Assembly: GCA_017468205.1 (NCBI GenBank)
Contig: JAFUJK010000015.1
Span: 1-45,595 of the forward strand
Source: Clostridia bacterium
GTDB lineage: Bacteria > Bacillota > Clostridia > Christensenellales > UBA1242
DNA length: 45,595 nucleotides
Reading direction: 5' to 3'
Shown here in pieces: positions 8,321 to 16,229 of the stretch. The position numbers were made by a program, and so were the translations under genes. The notes under the pieces were generated by a model. That model saw only the letters and a program-made list of their open reading frames with translations. It made no database searches and was not told the DNA's origin. Numbering within the stretch: position 1 is the stretch's first letter; every line of letters starts with the position of its first letter.

Positions 8321-8345
8321 AATCCATAGGATTTTCCTATGGATT
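8321..8345. terminator. Bidirectional terminator between ylmC and mscL
   Basis: A perfect 10-bp stem AATCCATAGG/CCTATGGATT with ATTTT loop separates the two convergent genes and overlaps the mscL stop codon. Confidence 0.75.
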
Positions 8346-8946
8346 ATTCTTTGTTTTCGTCTTTTTCTTTTTTGTCAGCGATTTTTGATTTGAGTTCAGC
8401 ATTTTCTTTTAATAAGTCGCGGATTTCGGTTAGCAAACCTTCAGTACTGTTCTTGAATTTGTCTTCTTTTTCTTTTGCTTCTTTTTCGGCTTTCTCTTTT
8501 GCTTGCTCTGCGTGCAATTCAGCAAGTGCAAGTTTTACTGCGTGCCAGTCTTTGAGATTTACGCCTCTTTCTTTCAAAATCTTTTTTTCTTCTTTGGTTG
8601 GTGCTTTGATTTTGTTTGTTGCGTCCTTGAAAAGTGAAGAACTTTTCATAACGATTTTAAGCACGATAAAGATTGAAAGTGCAATAATCAAGAAGTCAAT
8701 AATTGCTTGGATGAAACTTCCATAATTCCAAGTTAGTGTAGCAACACCTTCCGCGTCGGTTTGAAGCACGACTGATAGTTCTGCAAGACTGTTTGCACCC
8801 AAAGCCCAAGTGATAAGTGGCATAATGATGTCATTTACAAGACTTGAAACAATTTTGTTGAATGCAGTACCAATAACAACTGCAACAGCTAAGTCAACAA
8901 TGTTACCTTTGCTGATAAAAGCTTTAAATTCTTTCCAAAATTTCAT
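8344..8946 (-). CDS. mscL: Large-conductance mechanosensitive channel MscL
   Basis: MscL opens a wide pore under membrane tension to release solutes on osmotic downshock. The N-terminus is typical: MKFWKEFKAFISKGNIVDLA, then the pore helix AVAVVIGTAFNKIVSSLVND. A second helix follows near residues 75-97 (FIQAIIDFLIIALSIFIVLK). The start is the ATG at 8946, directly after AAGGAAGG; an in-frame ATG at 8973 precedes the ribosome-binding site. At 200 aa it is longer than the usual 130-150. The excess is a charged Glu/Lys/Ala-rich coiled-coil extension (about residues 120-200) that would enlarge the cytoplasmic helical bundle. Confidence 0.92.
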   Translation of the reverse strand: MKFWKEFKAFISKGNIVDLAVAVVIGTAFNKIVSSLVNDIIMPLITWALGANSLAELSVVLQTDAEGVATLTWNYGSFIQAIIDFLIIALSIFIVLKIVMKSSSLFKDATNKIKAPTKEEKKILKERGVNLKDWHAVKLALAELHAEQAKEKAEKEAKEKEDKFKNSTEGLLTEIRDLLKENAELKSKIADKKEKDENKE

Positions 8947-8977
8947 TTTTTTCCTTCCTTTGATTTTATACATTTAA

Positions 8978-9006
8978 AGTATAACATATAAGAAAGCAAA
9001 TTTCAA
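8978..9006 (-). promoter_or_regulatory. Sigma-A promoter of mscL
   Basis: On the minus strand TTGAAA (9001-9006) and TATACT (8978-8983, extended TGT) are spaced by 17 bases. Confidence 0.7.
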
Positions 9007-9081
9007 GTCAAATGGCTTATTTTAATATTTTTAAATAATTTTTTGTAAGTACTTAAAATCGTTAGTATTTTGTCGAATTTT

Positions 9082-9091
9082 GTGGTATAAT
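9082..9091 (+). promoter_or_regulatory. Probable extended -10 promoter of the phase-variable surface gene
   Basis: TATAAT at 9086-9091 preceded by TGG gives an extended -10; no good -35 is seen. It implies a 5' leader of about 178 bases before ATG 9276, which contains a degenerate repeat (9126-9195) and no other recognised element. Confidence 0.5.
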
Positions 9092-9125
9092 AAGAGTGTT
9101 AAAAATAAAGTAGTTGTCTTAATAT

Positions 9126-9195
9126 AGAGATTACTCCACCCACTGCTTTCGGTTGAAATGACTGTCTGCGGGAGAATATAGTAGTCCGTCATTTT
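9126..9195 (+). repeat. Degenerate copy of the unit-B palindromic repeat
   Basis: The stretch starts GAGATTACTCCAC and continues to GTTGAAATGACTGTC, paralleling unit B of the 1056-1447 cluster (GAGATTTCTCGA to CTCGAAATGACAGTC). Similarity seems to continue for about 25 further bases. It lies in the leader of the second InlB-like gene, while the main cluster follows the first. Confidence 0.45.
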
Positions 9196-9275
9196 GTACA
9201 AGCCCATTAGGGCGCGTGGGGAAATTTCTGTAAATAAAAGACTATAAAAATCCTTTAAAAAATGGAGGGAAAACA

Positions 9276-10908
9276 ATGAAAAAAGACCGTTTATCCACCC
9301 CAAAAAAGTGGCAGGGGGGGGGGGCGCTTAAATAGCGAAAAAATTGTTGAAAATGGCTTAAATAAAGGCTTTTCGGACAATTTTATATATAAAAAATTAC
9401 CCTTTAAAATACACCTAATTTTTATCTCCATAATTCTAATTTTATGTGCGCTTTTAGTCGCTTTTTTTGTGCAAAATAATTCTATAAATACAACACCAAG
9501 TGATGCACTTTCTTCAAGTACTACTTATTATAAAAATGGTAGTAATTTTTATACTTTACAGAGTACTAGTGTAGCAACTTATTATTGTACAAATGCTAAT
9601 CATACAGGTACTAATTCATATACCTCATCAACAGCAAGTGGAGTTTGTTATAAATCAAGTTCATGTTCTACATGTTCTGGATATGGAATAATGTCGAAAT
9701 GTAGTGTGTGTGGCGAAACGGCTCCGTATATAAAAATGAGTGGCTCTTGGATAGAAAATCCCACACTTGCTTCGAAACATCTGGGGTGTATATCAAGTGG
9801 TGGTAAATTCATTGATGTTGAATGTACTGCCTGCCAAATTGGTCATAAATTATCTCCAAAAAGTTGGAATTATAAGTATAGAAATATAGATACTTCAAGC
9901 ACGACAACAACCACCTCGGCATATAGCGTTGCAACAGGCTACACAATCTCATTTAATAAAAATGGTGGAAGCGGTTCAATGTCTAGTCAATATTTTTTGC
10001 ACGGACATAGCCAAGCCATTAAGTCAAACACTTTTACGCGCACGGGATATACTTTTAAGGGTTGGAATACATCAAGCAGTTCGACATCTATTTCATACTC
10101 AAATGGGCAGTCGGTAACGCAAATAACATCGGGTTCTAGTGCAACGCTTTATGCAATTTGGACTGCCAACACATATTATGTAAAATACAATGCCAATGGC
10201 GGTTCGGGGACTATGGACAACTCGACACATACATATGATACAGCATCTGCATTGACAACAAATGCTTTCACTAGAACAGGATATAATTTTGCAGGCTGGG
10301 CAACAAGTGAGACGGGGGCAGTTGCATATGCTGACGGAGCAAGTGTTTCAACACTTACTACCACTAATGGAGAAATTTATAATCTATATGCCGTTTGGGA
10401 TGCTAGACCTCATAATATAAATATTTTGATAAACGATAGTTCATTAGGTAGCGTTTTAGGAGGCGGTGCATATGTTGAAGGCGAGAATGCAAATATATAC
10501 GCTTTTTCTCAACCAGGTTGTGCGTTTCTATACTGGTTGGATAGCGCGGACACAAGCACAAAAATTTTTGCAAATCCGCTTAATATAACTATTACAGAAA
10601 CTAAAACATATACAGCCTATTTTACTGACAGTCTTATGAGTGGTGTAACTTGTATGGCTCAGGAAGGTGGTGAAATTCGAATGTCTGGATATAACGAAAA
10701 TGACACTGTGGTGCATTTTAGCGCGGTAGCATATGCAGGCTACACATTCGATGGCTGGTTTATTTCTGGCGATAATACAGCAATAAGCACGGATTGGAGC
10801 GTTGACTTGGCTATGGATATAATCAAGGATAAATTAATAGTCGCGCATTTTAGCCCAGTTCATTCAAACGTGAACACAGAAACAAGCAATACGGATAACT
10901 TAACTTAA
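9276..10908 (+). CDS. InlB-repeat surface protein with poly-G switch; frame OFF in this copy
   Basis: ATG 9276 follows a strong GGAGGG (9264-9269). The frame runs for 19 codons and stops just after an 11-G tract (9314-9324), ending MKKDRLSTPKKWQGGGALK. Removing one G joins it to the long frame ending at 10908, giving 543 aa. The joined protein has a basic N-terminus of about 47 residues, one membrane helix (HLIFISIILILCALLVAFFV), a Ser/Thr-rich stalk, a Cys module (CSTC...CSVC, residues about 125-140) and two InlB B-repeats (GYTFKGWNT, GYNFAGWAT). Two divergent repeats and the tail NVNTETSNTD follow, as in the protein at 1-1029. The helix before GTG 9469 belongs to this frame, so an internal start is unlikely. 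It is probably a surface protein controlled by slipped-strand mispairing; a sequencing error in the tract is the alternative. Confidence 0.75.
9314..9324 (+). repeat. Poly-G tract of 11 inside the start of a surface-protein gene
   Basis: Eleven consecutive Gs lie 38 bases after the A of the start codon. With 10 or 13 Gs the full protein would be read; with 11 or 12 translation stops within about 20 codons. It stands out sharply in an A/T-rich region. Confidence 0.9.
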
Positions 10909-10913
10909 ATTTT

Positions 10914-10945
10914 AAACAAGTCTTTTGGGCTTGTTTTCTTTTTTT
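10914..10945 (+). terminator. Terminator of the surface-protein gene
   Basis: Stem AAACAAG/CTTGTTT (10914-10920 with 10930-10936) is followed by a long T-rich run, right after the stop codon. Confidence 0.75.
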
Positions 10946-10946
10946 A

Positions 10947-10975
10947 TCATATTTTAAAAACAGATTCAATACAAT
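10947..10975 (+). promoter_or_regulatory. Sigma-E-type promoter of the spoIIIA operon
   Basis: TCATATT (10947-10953), 14 bases, then AATACAAT (10968-10975) is very close to the sigma-E consensus KMATATT-N14-CATACAMT. It sits 18 bases before the spoIIIAA ATG. spoIIIA is a sigma-E operon in Bacillus. Confidence 0.7.
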
Positions 10976-10993
10976 ATTTGCAAAGGAGGGCAA

Positions 10994-11908
10994 ATGTTAA
11001 AAAATATACTGCCTGCACGATTTTGCCGTGCTCTTGATTTTTTGCAAGTGGACAAGTTGAATGAGATTCGTTTGCGCGTGGGTGAACCTACAATAATATA
11101 TTATGGCAGGCGCTATTTTTTAGGAGAAAATGGAATGACTGAAAGTAGTCAAAATGCGTTATGTGCTACAGTGCAAGAATTAAATGATATTGTTTTTAGA
11201 GCGTGCGAATGTAGTATTTATGCGCATAATGACGAAATTAAACAGGGTTTTGTTACACTTTCTGGTGGCGTGCGTATTGGGATTTGTGGCGAAGTTGTTA
11301 TGGATAATAACGTCATAAAGACTATTAAAAATTTTAGTTCTTTAAATATTCGCATTCCTCGGGAAGTGAAAAATTGTTGTTTAAATTCGCTTCCATACTT
11401 ATACAATGAAAACGGCATTTTTAACACGCTTATACTGGCGCCACCAGCATCGGGGAAGACTACTTTTATCCGCGATTTGGCTTGTAATTTAAGTGATAAA
11501 TTTATTGCTAAAAATTTATTGATAGTGGATGAGCGAAATGAAATTGGCGCTGTTGTTGGTGGGAAAACAACTCTAAATGTAGGGAAATATAGCGATATTT
11601 ACTCGGGGGCTAGCAAGCAATTTGGCATAGTAAATGGTATAAGGACAATGAGTCCTGATGTAATTATTTTGGACGAATTAATGACGCAAGCAGACATTGA
11701 AGCGTTAAACTATGTGTTCGGCAGTGGTGTAAAGATTATAGCAACTACACATAGTAAAGATTTGCACGATTTGCAATCAAAGCCGTTATTTAGAGAAATT
11801 TTTAAATTAGGCATTTTTGAGCGTTTTGTGATGTTATCAAGTAGAAAGGGGGCGGGAACTTTGGAAGGAATTTGGGACAATCATAATGCATGCCTGTATT
11901 GTCCATAG
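10994..11908 (+). CDS. spoIIIAA: Stage III sporulation protein AA (secretion ATPase)
   Basis: SpoIIIAA is the cytosolic AAA-type ATPase, related to type II/IV secretion ATPases, of the SpoIIIA-SpoIIQ channel between mother cell and forespore. The 304-residue protein has the family's N-terminal pattern (LNEIRLRVGEP near residue 22), a P-loop APPASGKTT near 150, and the motifs LLIVDERNEIGA and VIILDELM (Walker B). A typical P-loop has Gly where Ala is seen in PPAS, a mild change. A strong AAAGGAGGG precedes the ATG. It is the first gene of the eight-gene operon. Confidence 0.93.
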   Translation: MLKNILPARFCRALDFLQVDKLNEIRLRVGEPTIIYYGRRYFLGENGMTESSQNALCATVQELNDIVFRACECSIYAHNDEIKQGFVTLSGGVRIGICGEVVMDNNVIKTIKNFSSLNIRIPREVKNCCLNSLPYLYNENGIFNTLILAPPASGKTTFIRDLACNLSDKFIAKNLLIVDERNEIGAVVGGKTTLNVGKYSDIYSGASKQFGIVNGIRTMSPDVIILDELMTQADIEALNYVFGSGVKIIATTHSKDLHDLQSKPLFREIFKLGIFERFVMLSSRKGAGTLEGIWDNHNACLYCP

Positions 11909-11916
11909 GGGGAAAT

Positions 11917-12405
11917 ATGAACATATTAATTGGTGCGTGTTTACTTGTCCTTTGCTCTTTTATTGGTCTAAAAATTGCTGATAACTACCGCAAAAAGCTT
12001 AAATTTATACAAGATTTTCAAGGTTTGCTTGATTATTTGGAAAACAATATACTATTTATGCAAGACGATTTGCGCAAATTGCTTGAAGATAAAAAGAAAA
12101 ACGTGCATAAAGATTTTTCAAATTTTCTAAGTCAGTTTATTCAAAATTTGGAAAATTGCAAGCATTTTTTACAGGAGTGGAAGGAAACTCAAAAAATTAT
12201 CTCGCAAGAAAATGCTGAATTAATTGTTAACTTTATGACAGGACTTGGTCGAAATGACAGTGCGACACAACTTCAAGCAATCAATCAAACCAAAGAAATT
12301 TTACAAAATCAAATCAAAAAAGTTCAAAACGAACAGAAAAAGGGGCTTTTATCCTCAAAATTGGGGATAATGGGAGGATTGGCGCTTTTCATTATAGTTT
12401 TATAG
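11917..12405 (+). CDS. spoIIIAB: Stage III sporulation protein AB
   Basis: SpoIIIAB is a mother-cell membrane component of the SpoIIIA channel, related to GspF-type secretion proteins. The 162 residues have an N-terminal membrane helix (MNILIGACLLVLCSFIGLKI), a long helical, charged middle with coiled-coil character, and a C-terminal hydrophobic segment (LGIMGGLALFIIVL). Start ATG 11917 follows AGGGGG; an in-frame ATG at 11890 inside spoIIIAA lacks a site. Position between AA and AC confirms the assignment. Confidence 0.88.
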   Translation: MNILIGACLLVLCSFIGLKIADNYRKKLKFIQDFQGLLDYLENNILFMQDDLRKLLEDKKKNVHKDFSNFLSQFIQNLENCKHFLQEWKETQKIISQENAELIVNFMTGLGRNDSATQLQAINQTKEILQNQIKKVQNEQKKGLLSSKLGIMGGLALFIIVL

Positions 12406-12414
12406 GAGTTTATT

Positions 12415-12612
12415 ATGGGCGTAGAAATCATTTTTAAAATCGCTGCCATTGGGATTGTAGTGGCGATAGTTGCGCAAGTTCTTAAACAAGCAGGCAAAGA
12501 CGAAATCGGGACTTTAACTACGCTTGCTGGCCTTATCGTTGTGTTACTTATCGTTGTTGACCTAGTGAGTGAGTTGTTTAGTTCTGTGCAAAACCTATTT
12601 TATCTATATTAG
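12415..12612 (+). CDS. spoIIIAC: Stage III sporulation protein AC
   Basis: This is a 65-residue integral membrane protein with two helices (residues 5-24 and 33-55) separated by KQAGKDEIGT, the conserved loop of SpoIIIAC. It is a membrane part of the SpoIIIA channel. The length matches the family's usual 65-68 aa. It lies 9 bases after spoIIIAB with AGGAG before the ATG. Confidence 0.92.
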   Translation: MGVEIIFKIAAIGIVVAIVAQVLKQAGKDEIGTLTTLAGLIVVLLIVVDLVSELFSSVQNLFYLY

Positions 12613-12620
12613 GGGGCGCT

Positions 12621-13010
12621 GTGATTTTAATTTTAAAAATTATTGGACTAGCCTTGATTGTTGTCGTTGCGGTAATGGTTGTTAAGCAAACGAAGCCGGA
12701 AATTGCATTATTGATTGGTGTCGCGGGCTCGATACTTATCTTTTTTTACATAATTGATTTGTTAGAGCAGGCATTTGGTGTATTTTCTTATGTGCTAGAT
12801 GTAACTGGACTTAACAGTGAACTTTTCCTAGTTCTTTTAAAAATAATTGGGATAGGATATTTGACTGAATTTAGTGCTAATTTGTGTGCTGATAGTGGGA
12901 ACAGCGCTGTTGCAAGCAAGATTATGCTTGCGGGTAAACTTGTGATATTTGTGCTTGCAATTCCTATAATAAAGTCACTAATTGATATAATTGTGAGCAT
13001 AATGCCGTGA
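12621..13010 (+). CDS. spoIIIAD: Stage III sporulation protein AD
   Basis: This is a 129-residue membrane protein of the SpoIIIA complex. Its N-terminal half repeats the SpoIIIAC pattern (helix, VVKQTKPEIALLIGVAGS, helix), and two more hydrophobic segments follow. Translation starts at GTG 12621 after AGGGGGCG. Its stop overlaps the GTG of spoIIIAE (GTGA), so the two are coupled. Confidence 0.92.
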   Translation: MILILKIIGLALIVVVAVMVVKQTKPEIALLIGVAGSILIFFYIIDLLEQAFGVFSYVLDVTGLNSELFLVLLKIIGIGYLTEFSANLCADSGNSAVASKIMLAGKLVIFVLAIPIIKSLIDIIVSIMP

Positions 13011-14209
13011 AGAAAATAGATAAAATTCAGAAAATTCTAGCGTTTTTAATCGCGATTACCTTGTTGCTTTTGGCATCTGTTCCCACGGTGCTTTGTGAGC
13101 CTTCTGATACTAGCAACATTCAAACAGAATTAAGTGAAACGATTGATGAACAGCTTGGAAATATAGACCTTGGTTCTTTTGATGAAATCATTGATGGGCT
13201 TGATGAAAATGGACAAAATTTATTTGGAAGTTTATCTTTCTGGGATAAAGTAACAAGTTTGTTAAATGGCGAGTTTAATGAAGATTATGGTTCATTTTTT
13301 AGTGCGCTTCTTGATACTCTTTTTGGAGAAATAGGAAATATTATCCCAATACTATGCACGATTATAGCAATCACTATTTTGTGTAGTTTGGTTGGGAATT
13401 TGCGGAGTGAAACGGGTTCGGAATCTGTTGGAAATATCATAAACTTTGTGTGTTATGGTGTAGTTATAGTAATAATTACGTCAAGTGTATTTTCTTTGTT
13501 AGACATTACAACAAATTGCGTAAATTCGCTAAAAACACAAATGGACTTGCTTTTTCCAATACTTTTGACATTGCTTGCTAGTGTTGGTGGAACGGTTTCT
13601 GTTGGGATTTTTCAACCAACACTTGCAATATTAAGCAATCTTGTTGTGCAAATTTTTACACTTTTTTTAATCCCGCTTTTCATTTTTTCATTCGTGTTTG
13701 TTGTTGTCGGGCATTTAACTGACTCTGTAAAATTGGACAAGTTTCGCTCGCTGTTTAATAGCATATTTAAGTGGGTTGCTGGCATATGTTTCAGTGTATT
13801 TATGGGGGCGATGGTAGTTGGTGGCGTTGTTGCGGGCAGTTTTGACAGCGTTTCTATTAGGGCAACAAAATTTGCCTTGAAGAGTTATATCCCGATTCTT
13901 GGGGGATATCTTTCGGACGGTTTTAATATTGTAATGGCAAGTAGTGTATTAATTAAAAATGCTGTTGGAATGGCCGGGGTCATTTTGGCGGCTGGAACGG
14001 TTTTGTTTCCGATAATTCAAATTGCAGTATTTAGTCTTGGTTTAAAATTGACCGCTTCAATTCTAGAACCGCTGGTGAAGTCCAAAGTGCCCGATTTTCT
14101 TATGTCAATTGCAAAACTTTTGAATATGCTTGTTGTGATTTTGGCGGGAGTTGGCTTTATGTATATGGTTAGCGTTGGGCTCATTTTGAGTACCGCAAAT
14201 ATTGTGTAG
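13007..14209 (+). CDS. spoIIIAE: Stage III sporulation protein AE
   Basis: SpoIIIAE is the largest membrane component of the SpoIIIA channel and is thought to form part of its translocation path. The 400 residues begin with a signal-like helix (about 8-29), continue with an acidic extracytoplasmic segment, then about eight hydrophobic helices (from IIPILCTIIAITILCSLV near 114 to the C-terminus). The start is GTG 13007, overlapping the spoIIIAD stop by 4 bases with no strong ribosome-binding site, so translation depends on coupling. Confidence 0.93.
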   Translation: MKKIDKIQKILAFLIAITLLLLASVPTVLCEPSDTSNIQTELSETIDEQLGNIDLGSFDEIIDGLDENGQNLFGSLSFWDKVTSLLNGEFNEDYGSFFSALLDTLFGEIGNIIPILCTIIAITILCSLVGNLRSETGSESVGNIINFVCYGVVIVIITSSVFSLLDITTNCVNSLKTQMDLLFPILLTLLASVGGTVSVGIFQPTLAILSNLVVQIFTLFLIPLFIFSFVFVVVGHLTDSVKLDKFRSLFNSIFKWVAGICFSVFMGAMVVGGVVAGSFDSVSIRATKFALKSYIPILGGYLSDGFNIVMASSVLIKNAVGMAGVILAAGTVLFPIIQIAVFSLGLKLTASILEPLVKSKVPDFLMSIAKLLNMLVVILAGVGFMYMVSVGLILSTANIV

Positions 14210-14215
14210 GTTGTT

Positions 14216-14701
14216 ATGAGTGAATTAGGTGTCTATCTATTAAGTGTAGTTGGTGTAGTATTTTTGCTTGTTATAATTGAATTAGTATTGCCTGATAGCA
14301 AGATTAGCAAGTATATAAGAAGTATTTTCGCAATTTTTATTGTTGTGGTAATAATCGCGCCAGTTGCAAAGTTAATTAAGAATGATTGGGATTTTAACAG
14401 TATTATAATGGATTTTAATTACGAATTGAACCAAAATTATTTAGATTCTGTTAATGCCCAAAACATATCACTATTAGAACGAGAACTGGAAGCAGTAATT
14501 AATAAAGAATACAAAGGCGCAAAAGTTAGTATTAGCGCGAATTTTAGCGGAGGTGAAGAAAAAATTAGTTATATTTTTGTCGATTTAAGCGATTTAGTTA
14601 TAAATGAAAATAACGAGCATATTAATTACTATACCGCAATAAAGGAGTTGGTACGAAAACAGATTGATATAGATGATGAAAGGGTGGTAGTTTATGGCTA
14701 A
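14216..14701 (+). CDS. spoIIIAF: Stage III sporulation protein AF
   Basis: The 161-residue protein has two N-terminal membrane helices (about residues 6-23 and 37-54) and a soluble C-terminal domain of alternating helix and strand resembling the ring-building fold of this complex. It is part of the SpoIIIA channel on the mother-cell side. The gene begins 6 bases after spoIIIAE and overlaps spoIIIAG by 8 bases. Confidence 0.88.
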   Translation: MSELGVYLLSVVGVVFLLVIIELVLPDSKISKYIRSIFAIFIVVVIIAPVAKLIKNDWDFNSIIMDFNYELNQNYLDSVNAQNISLLERELEAVINKEYKGAKVSISANFSGGEEKISYIFVDLSDLVINENNEHINYYTAIKELVRKQIDIDDERVVVYG

Positions 14702-15272
14702 TAATTTTGCATTTATATCCAAATGGTTTGAAAAGTTGAAGAAAATTAAACACATTGAGATTTATACTGTTATTTTGCTAGGGCTATTTTTACTTGGATT
14801 TTGGTTGTTGCCAGGTGATTCTGTAACAACATCTAGCACAACAGTCGGCTCGCAGGGGCAAACAAGCACTGCTCAATATGCTACAACTCTTGAAAACAGA
14901 TTAAATAGTGTGTTGTCGAGTATTTCAGGAGCGGGTAGTGTTCAATGTATGATAACGCTTGATGGTGAAGTTGAGCGCGTACTTGCGTATAGTGACGACC
15001 AAAAAAACAGCAGTTCAAGCAATACATCATCAAGTGGAACGACAAACACAAGTGAAACTTCAACTTCAAGCAAGGAGCCAATTTTGGTTAGCGTAAATGG
15101 AAAATCGGAGTCTCTTGTGCTTTACGAAATTATGCCCGATGTCAAGGGGGTTGTGGTTGTTGCAAGTGGTGCGGGTGATGTGCGAGTGAGATTGGATATT
15201 TTAAAAGCCATACAAGCACTTTTGAATGTTGAAAGTTCGCAAATTGAGATTTTTGTAAAAGATAGTAAATAA
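14694..15272 (+). CDS. spoIIIAG: Stage III sporulation protein AG
   Basis: SpoIIIAG forms a large ring in the intermembrane space as part of the channel. The 192-residue protein has one membrane helix (about 24-42) and an extracytoplasmic ring-building domain. A Ser/Thr-rich low-complexity insertion (about residues 104-125) lies in the middle of that domain, where SpoIIIAG proteins typically carry an insertion between strands. The C-terminal half (LVLYEIMPDVKGVVVVASGAGD, then AIQALLN) is well conserved. It overlaps spoIIIAF by 8 bases. Confidence 0.93.
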   Translation: MANNFAFISKWFEKLKKIKHIEIYTVILLGLFLLGFWLLPGDSVTTSSTTVGSQGQTSTAQYATTLENRLNSVLSSISGAGSVQCMITLDGEVERVLAYSDDQKNSSSSNTSSSGTTNTSETSTSSKEPILVSVNGKSESLVLYEIMPDVKGVVVVASGAGDVRVRLDILKAIQALLNVESSQIEIFVKDSK

Positions 15273-15284
15273 GGAGATAAAAAA

Positions 15285-15761
15285 ATGGTAACAAAGAAAA
15301 AGAAAATTATAGTTTTAAGTGTAATGATGGGGTTATTGGTGCTTACTGGATTTTTGAATATTACTTTAAATAATTCAACTGATGTAGTAAATACAAGTGG
15401 AACGGTAACTTCTGCCAACTTCTTTACAAGTTATCGCGCTGACCGTGATACAGCACGTACACAAGAGAAATTATATTATACAGCAATTTTGGAGAGTGCA
15501 AGCAGTACTGCCGAAGCAAAATCGTCTGCAACTGATGCGTTAAACAATATTGCTTCACTTATTGAAAGTGAATTATATCTTGAAGGCAACATAAAAGCAA
15601 AAGGCTTTAATGATGTTATTGTTTCAATGTCAGACAATTTTGTCAACGTAATGGTAAAAGCTAATGAATTAAGTGATGCCCAAGTTGCTCAAATTGTGCA
15701 AGTAGTTCAAGAGCAAACTAAAAAATCCATTGATAATATCAAAATAATTCCCGTTGAATAG
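15285..15761 (+). CDS. spoIIIAH: Stage III sporulation protein AH
   Basis: SpoIIIAH pairs with forespore SpoIIQ across the septum and localises the channel. The 158 residues include an N-terminal membrane helix (9-25), a linker, then the YscJ/FliF-like domain with the family motif NFFTSYRADRDTARTQE near residue 45. No spoIIQ is present in this window. An AAGGAG precedes the ATG. It is the last gene of the operon; a fresh sigma-A promoter begins at its stop codon. Confidence 0.93.
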   Translation: MVTKKKKIIVLSVMMGLLVLTGFLNITLNNSTDVVNTSGTVTSANFFTSYRADRDTARTQEKLYYTAILESASSTAEAKSSATDALNNIASLIESELYLEGNIKAKGFNDVIVSMSDNFVNVMVKANELSDAQVAQIVQVVQEQTKKSIDNIKIIPVE

Positions 15762-15790
15762 TTGATTTCATCGCGAGGCTGTGATATAAT
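15762..15790 (+). promoter_or_regulatory. Sigma-A promoter of the asp23-nusB-xseAB genes
   Basis: TTGATT (15762-15767), 17 bases, TATAAT (15785-15790) with TGA extension. It separates vegetative genes from the sigma-E-driven spoIIIA operon. Confidence 0.8.
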
Positions 15791-15819
15791 GTTTAATAGT
15801 AAATTTAGGAGATTTGGTT

Positions 15820-16185
15820 ATGGCTATTGAGCATTTGAATGGCTCTGGACAGGGCAGAGTTAGTTATAACAAAGCGATTTTGCTGTCTATTATCAACCTT
15901 TCAGCAAAGGAGATTAGTGGAGTGGCTTCGCTCTGTGAGAATTTTGGTGGGTCAAAGTTAGGTAAAATTTTTAGTTCTAACTACTATGAGGGAGTTAAAA
16001 TTACAAATACCAAAGACGGCTTGGCTATTGATGTGTATGTGAATGTTTATGCCCAATATAATGTTTCAGAAATTGCGTGCCGTGTGCAAGAAAACATCAA
16101 AAACAGCATCATTTCAATGACTGGTATGCCTGTAAAATCTATAAATGTACACGTATTAGGTGTAGAATTTGTAAAACCAGAGTAA
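15820..16185 (+). CDS. Asp23/Gls24 family envelope-associated protein (YqhY-like)
   Basis: This 121-residue Asp23-family protein sits where Bacillus has yqhY, between spoIIIAH/accBC and nusB; YqhY has been linked to control of fatty-acid precursor supply. The conserved pattern is seen: GRVSYNKAILLSIINLSAKEI near the start, then EGVKITNTKDGLAIDVYVNV and a C-terminal SINVHVLGVEF. The start is ATG 15820, 8 bases after AGGAG; an in-frame TTG at 15814 is too close to it. accB and accC, usual neighbours, are absent. A terminator follows. Confidence 0.85.
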   Translation: MAIEHLNGSGQGRVSYNKAILLSIINLSAKEISGVASLCENFGGSKLGKIFSSNYYEGVKITNTKDGLAIDVYVNVYAQYNVSEIACRVQENIKNSIISMTGMPVKSINVHVLGVEFVKPE

Positions 16186-16188
16186 TAG

Positions 16189-16210
16189 CCCCAAATATTG
16201 TGGGGTTTTT
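16189..16210 (+). terminator. Terminator after asp23
   Basis: Stem CCCCA/TGGGG (16189-16193 with 16201-16205) and a T-run. It lies before nusB, so it may be partial. Confidence 0.6.
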
Positions 16211-16229
16211 ACCTATTTAGGAGGATAAT

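Noticed and set aside
9031..9303. Minus-strand frame in the leader of the phase-variable gene
   Set aside because: No ribosome-binding site, no recognisable protein, and it overlaps the promoter, repeat and start codon of the plus-strand gene.
9469..9471. GTG 9469 as the true start of the second InlB-like gene
   Set aside because: It lies at the end of a membrane helix whose preceding residues are read in the same frame, and no ribosome-binding site precedes it; ATG 9276 has an ideal one.
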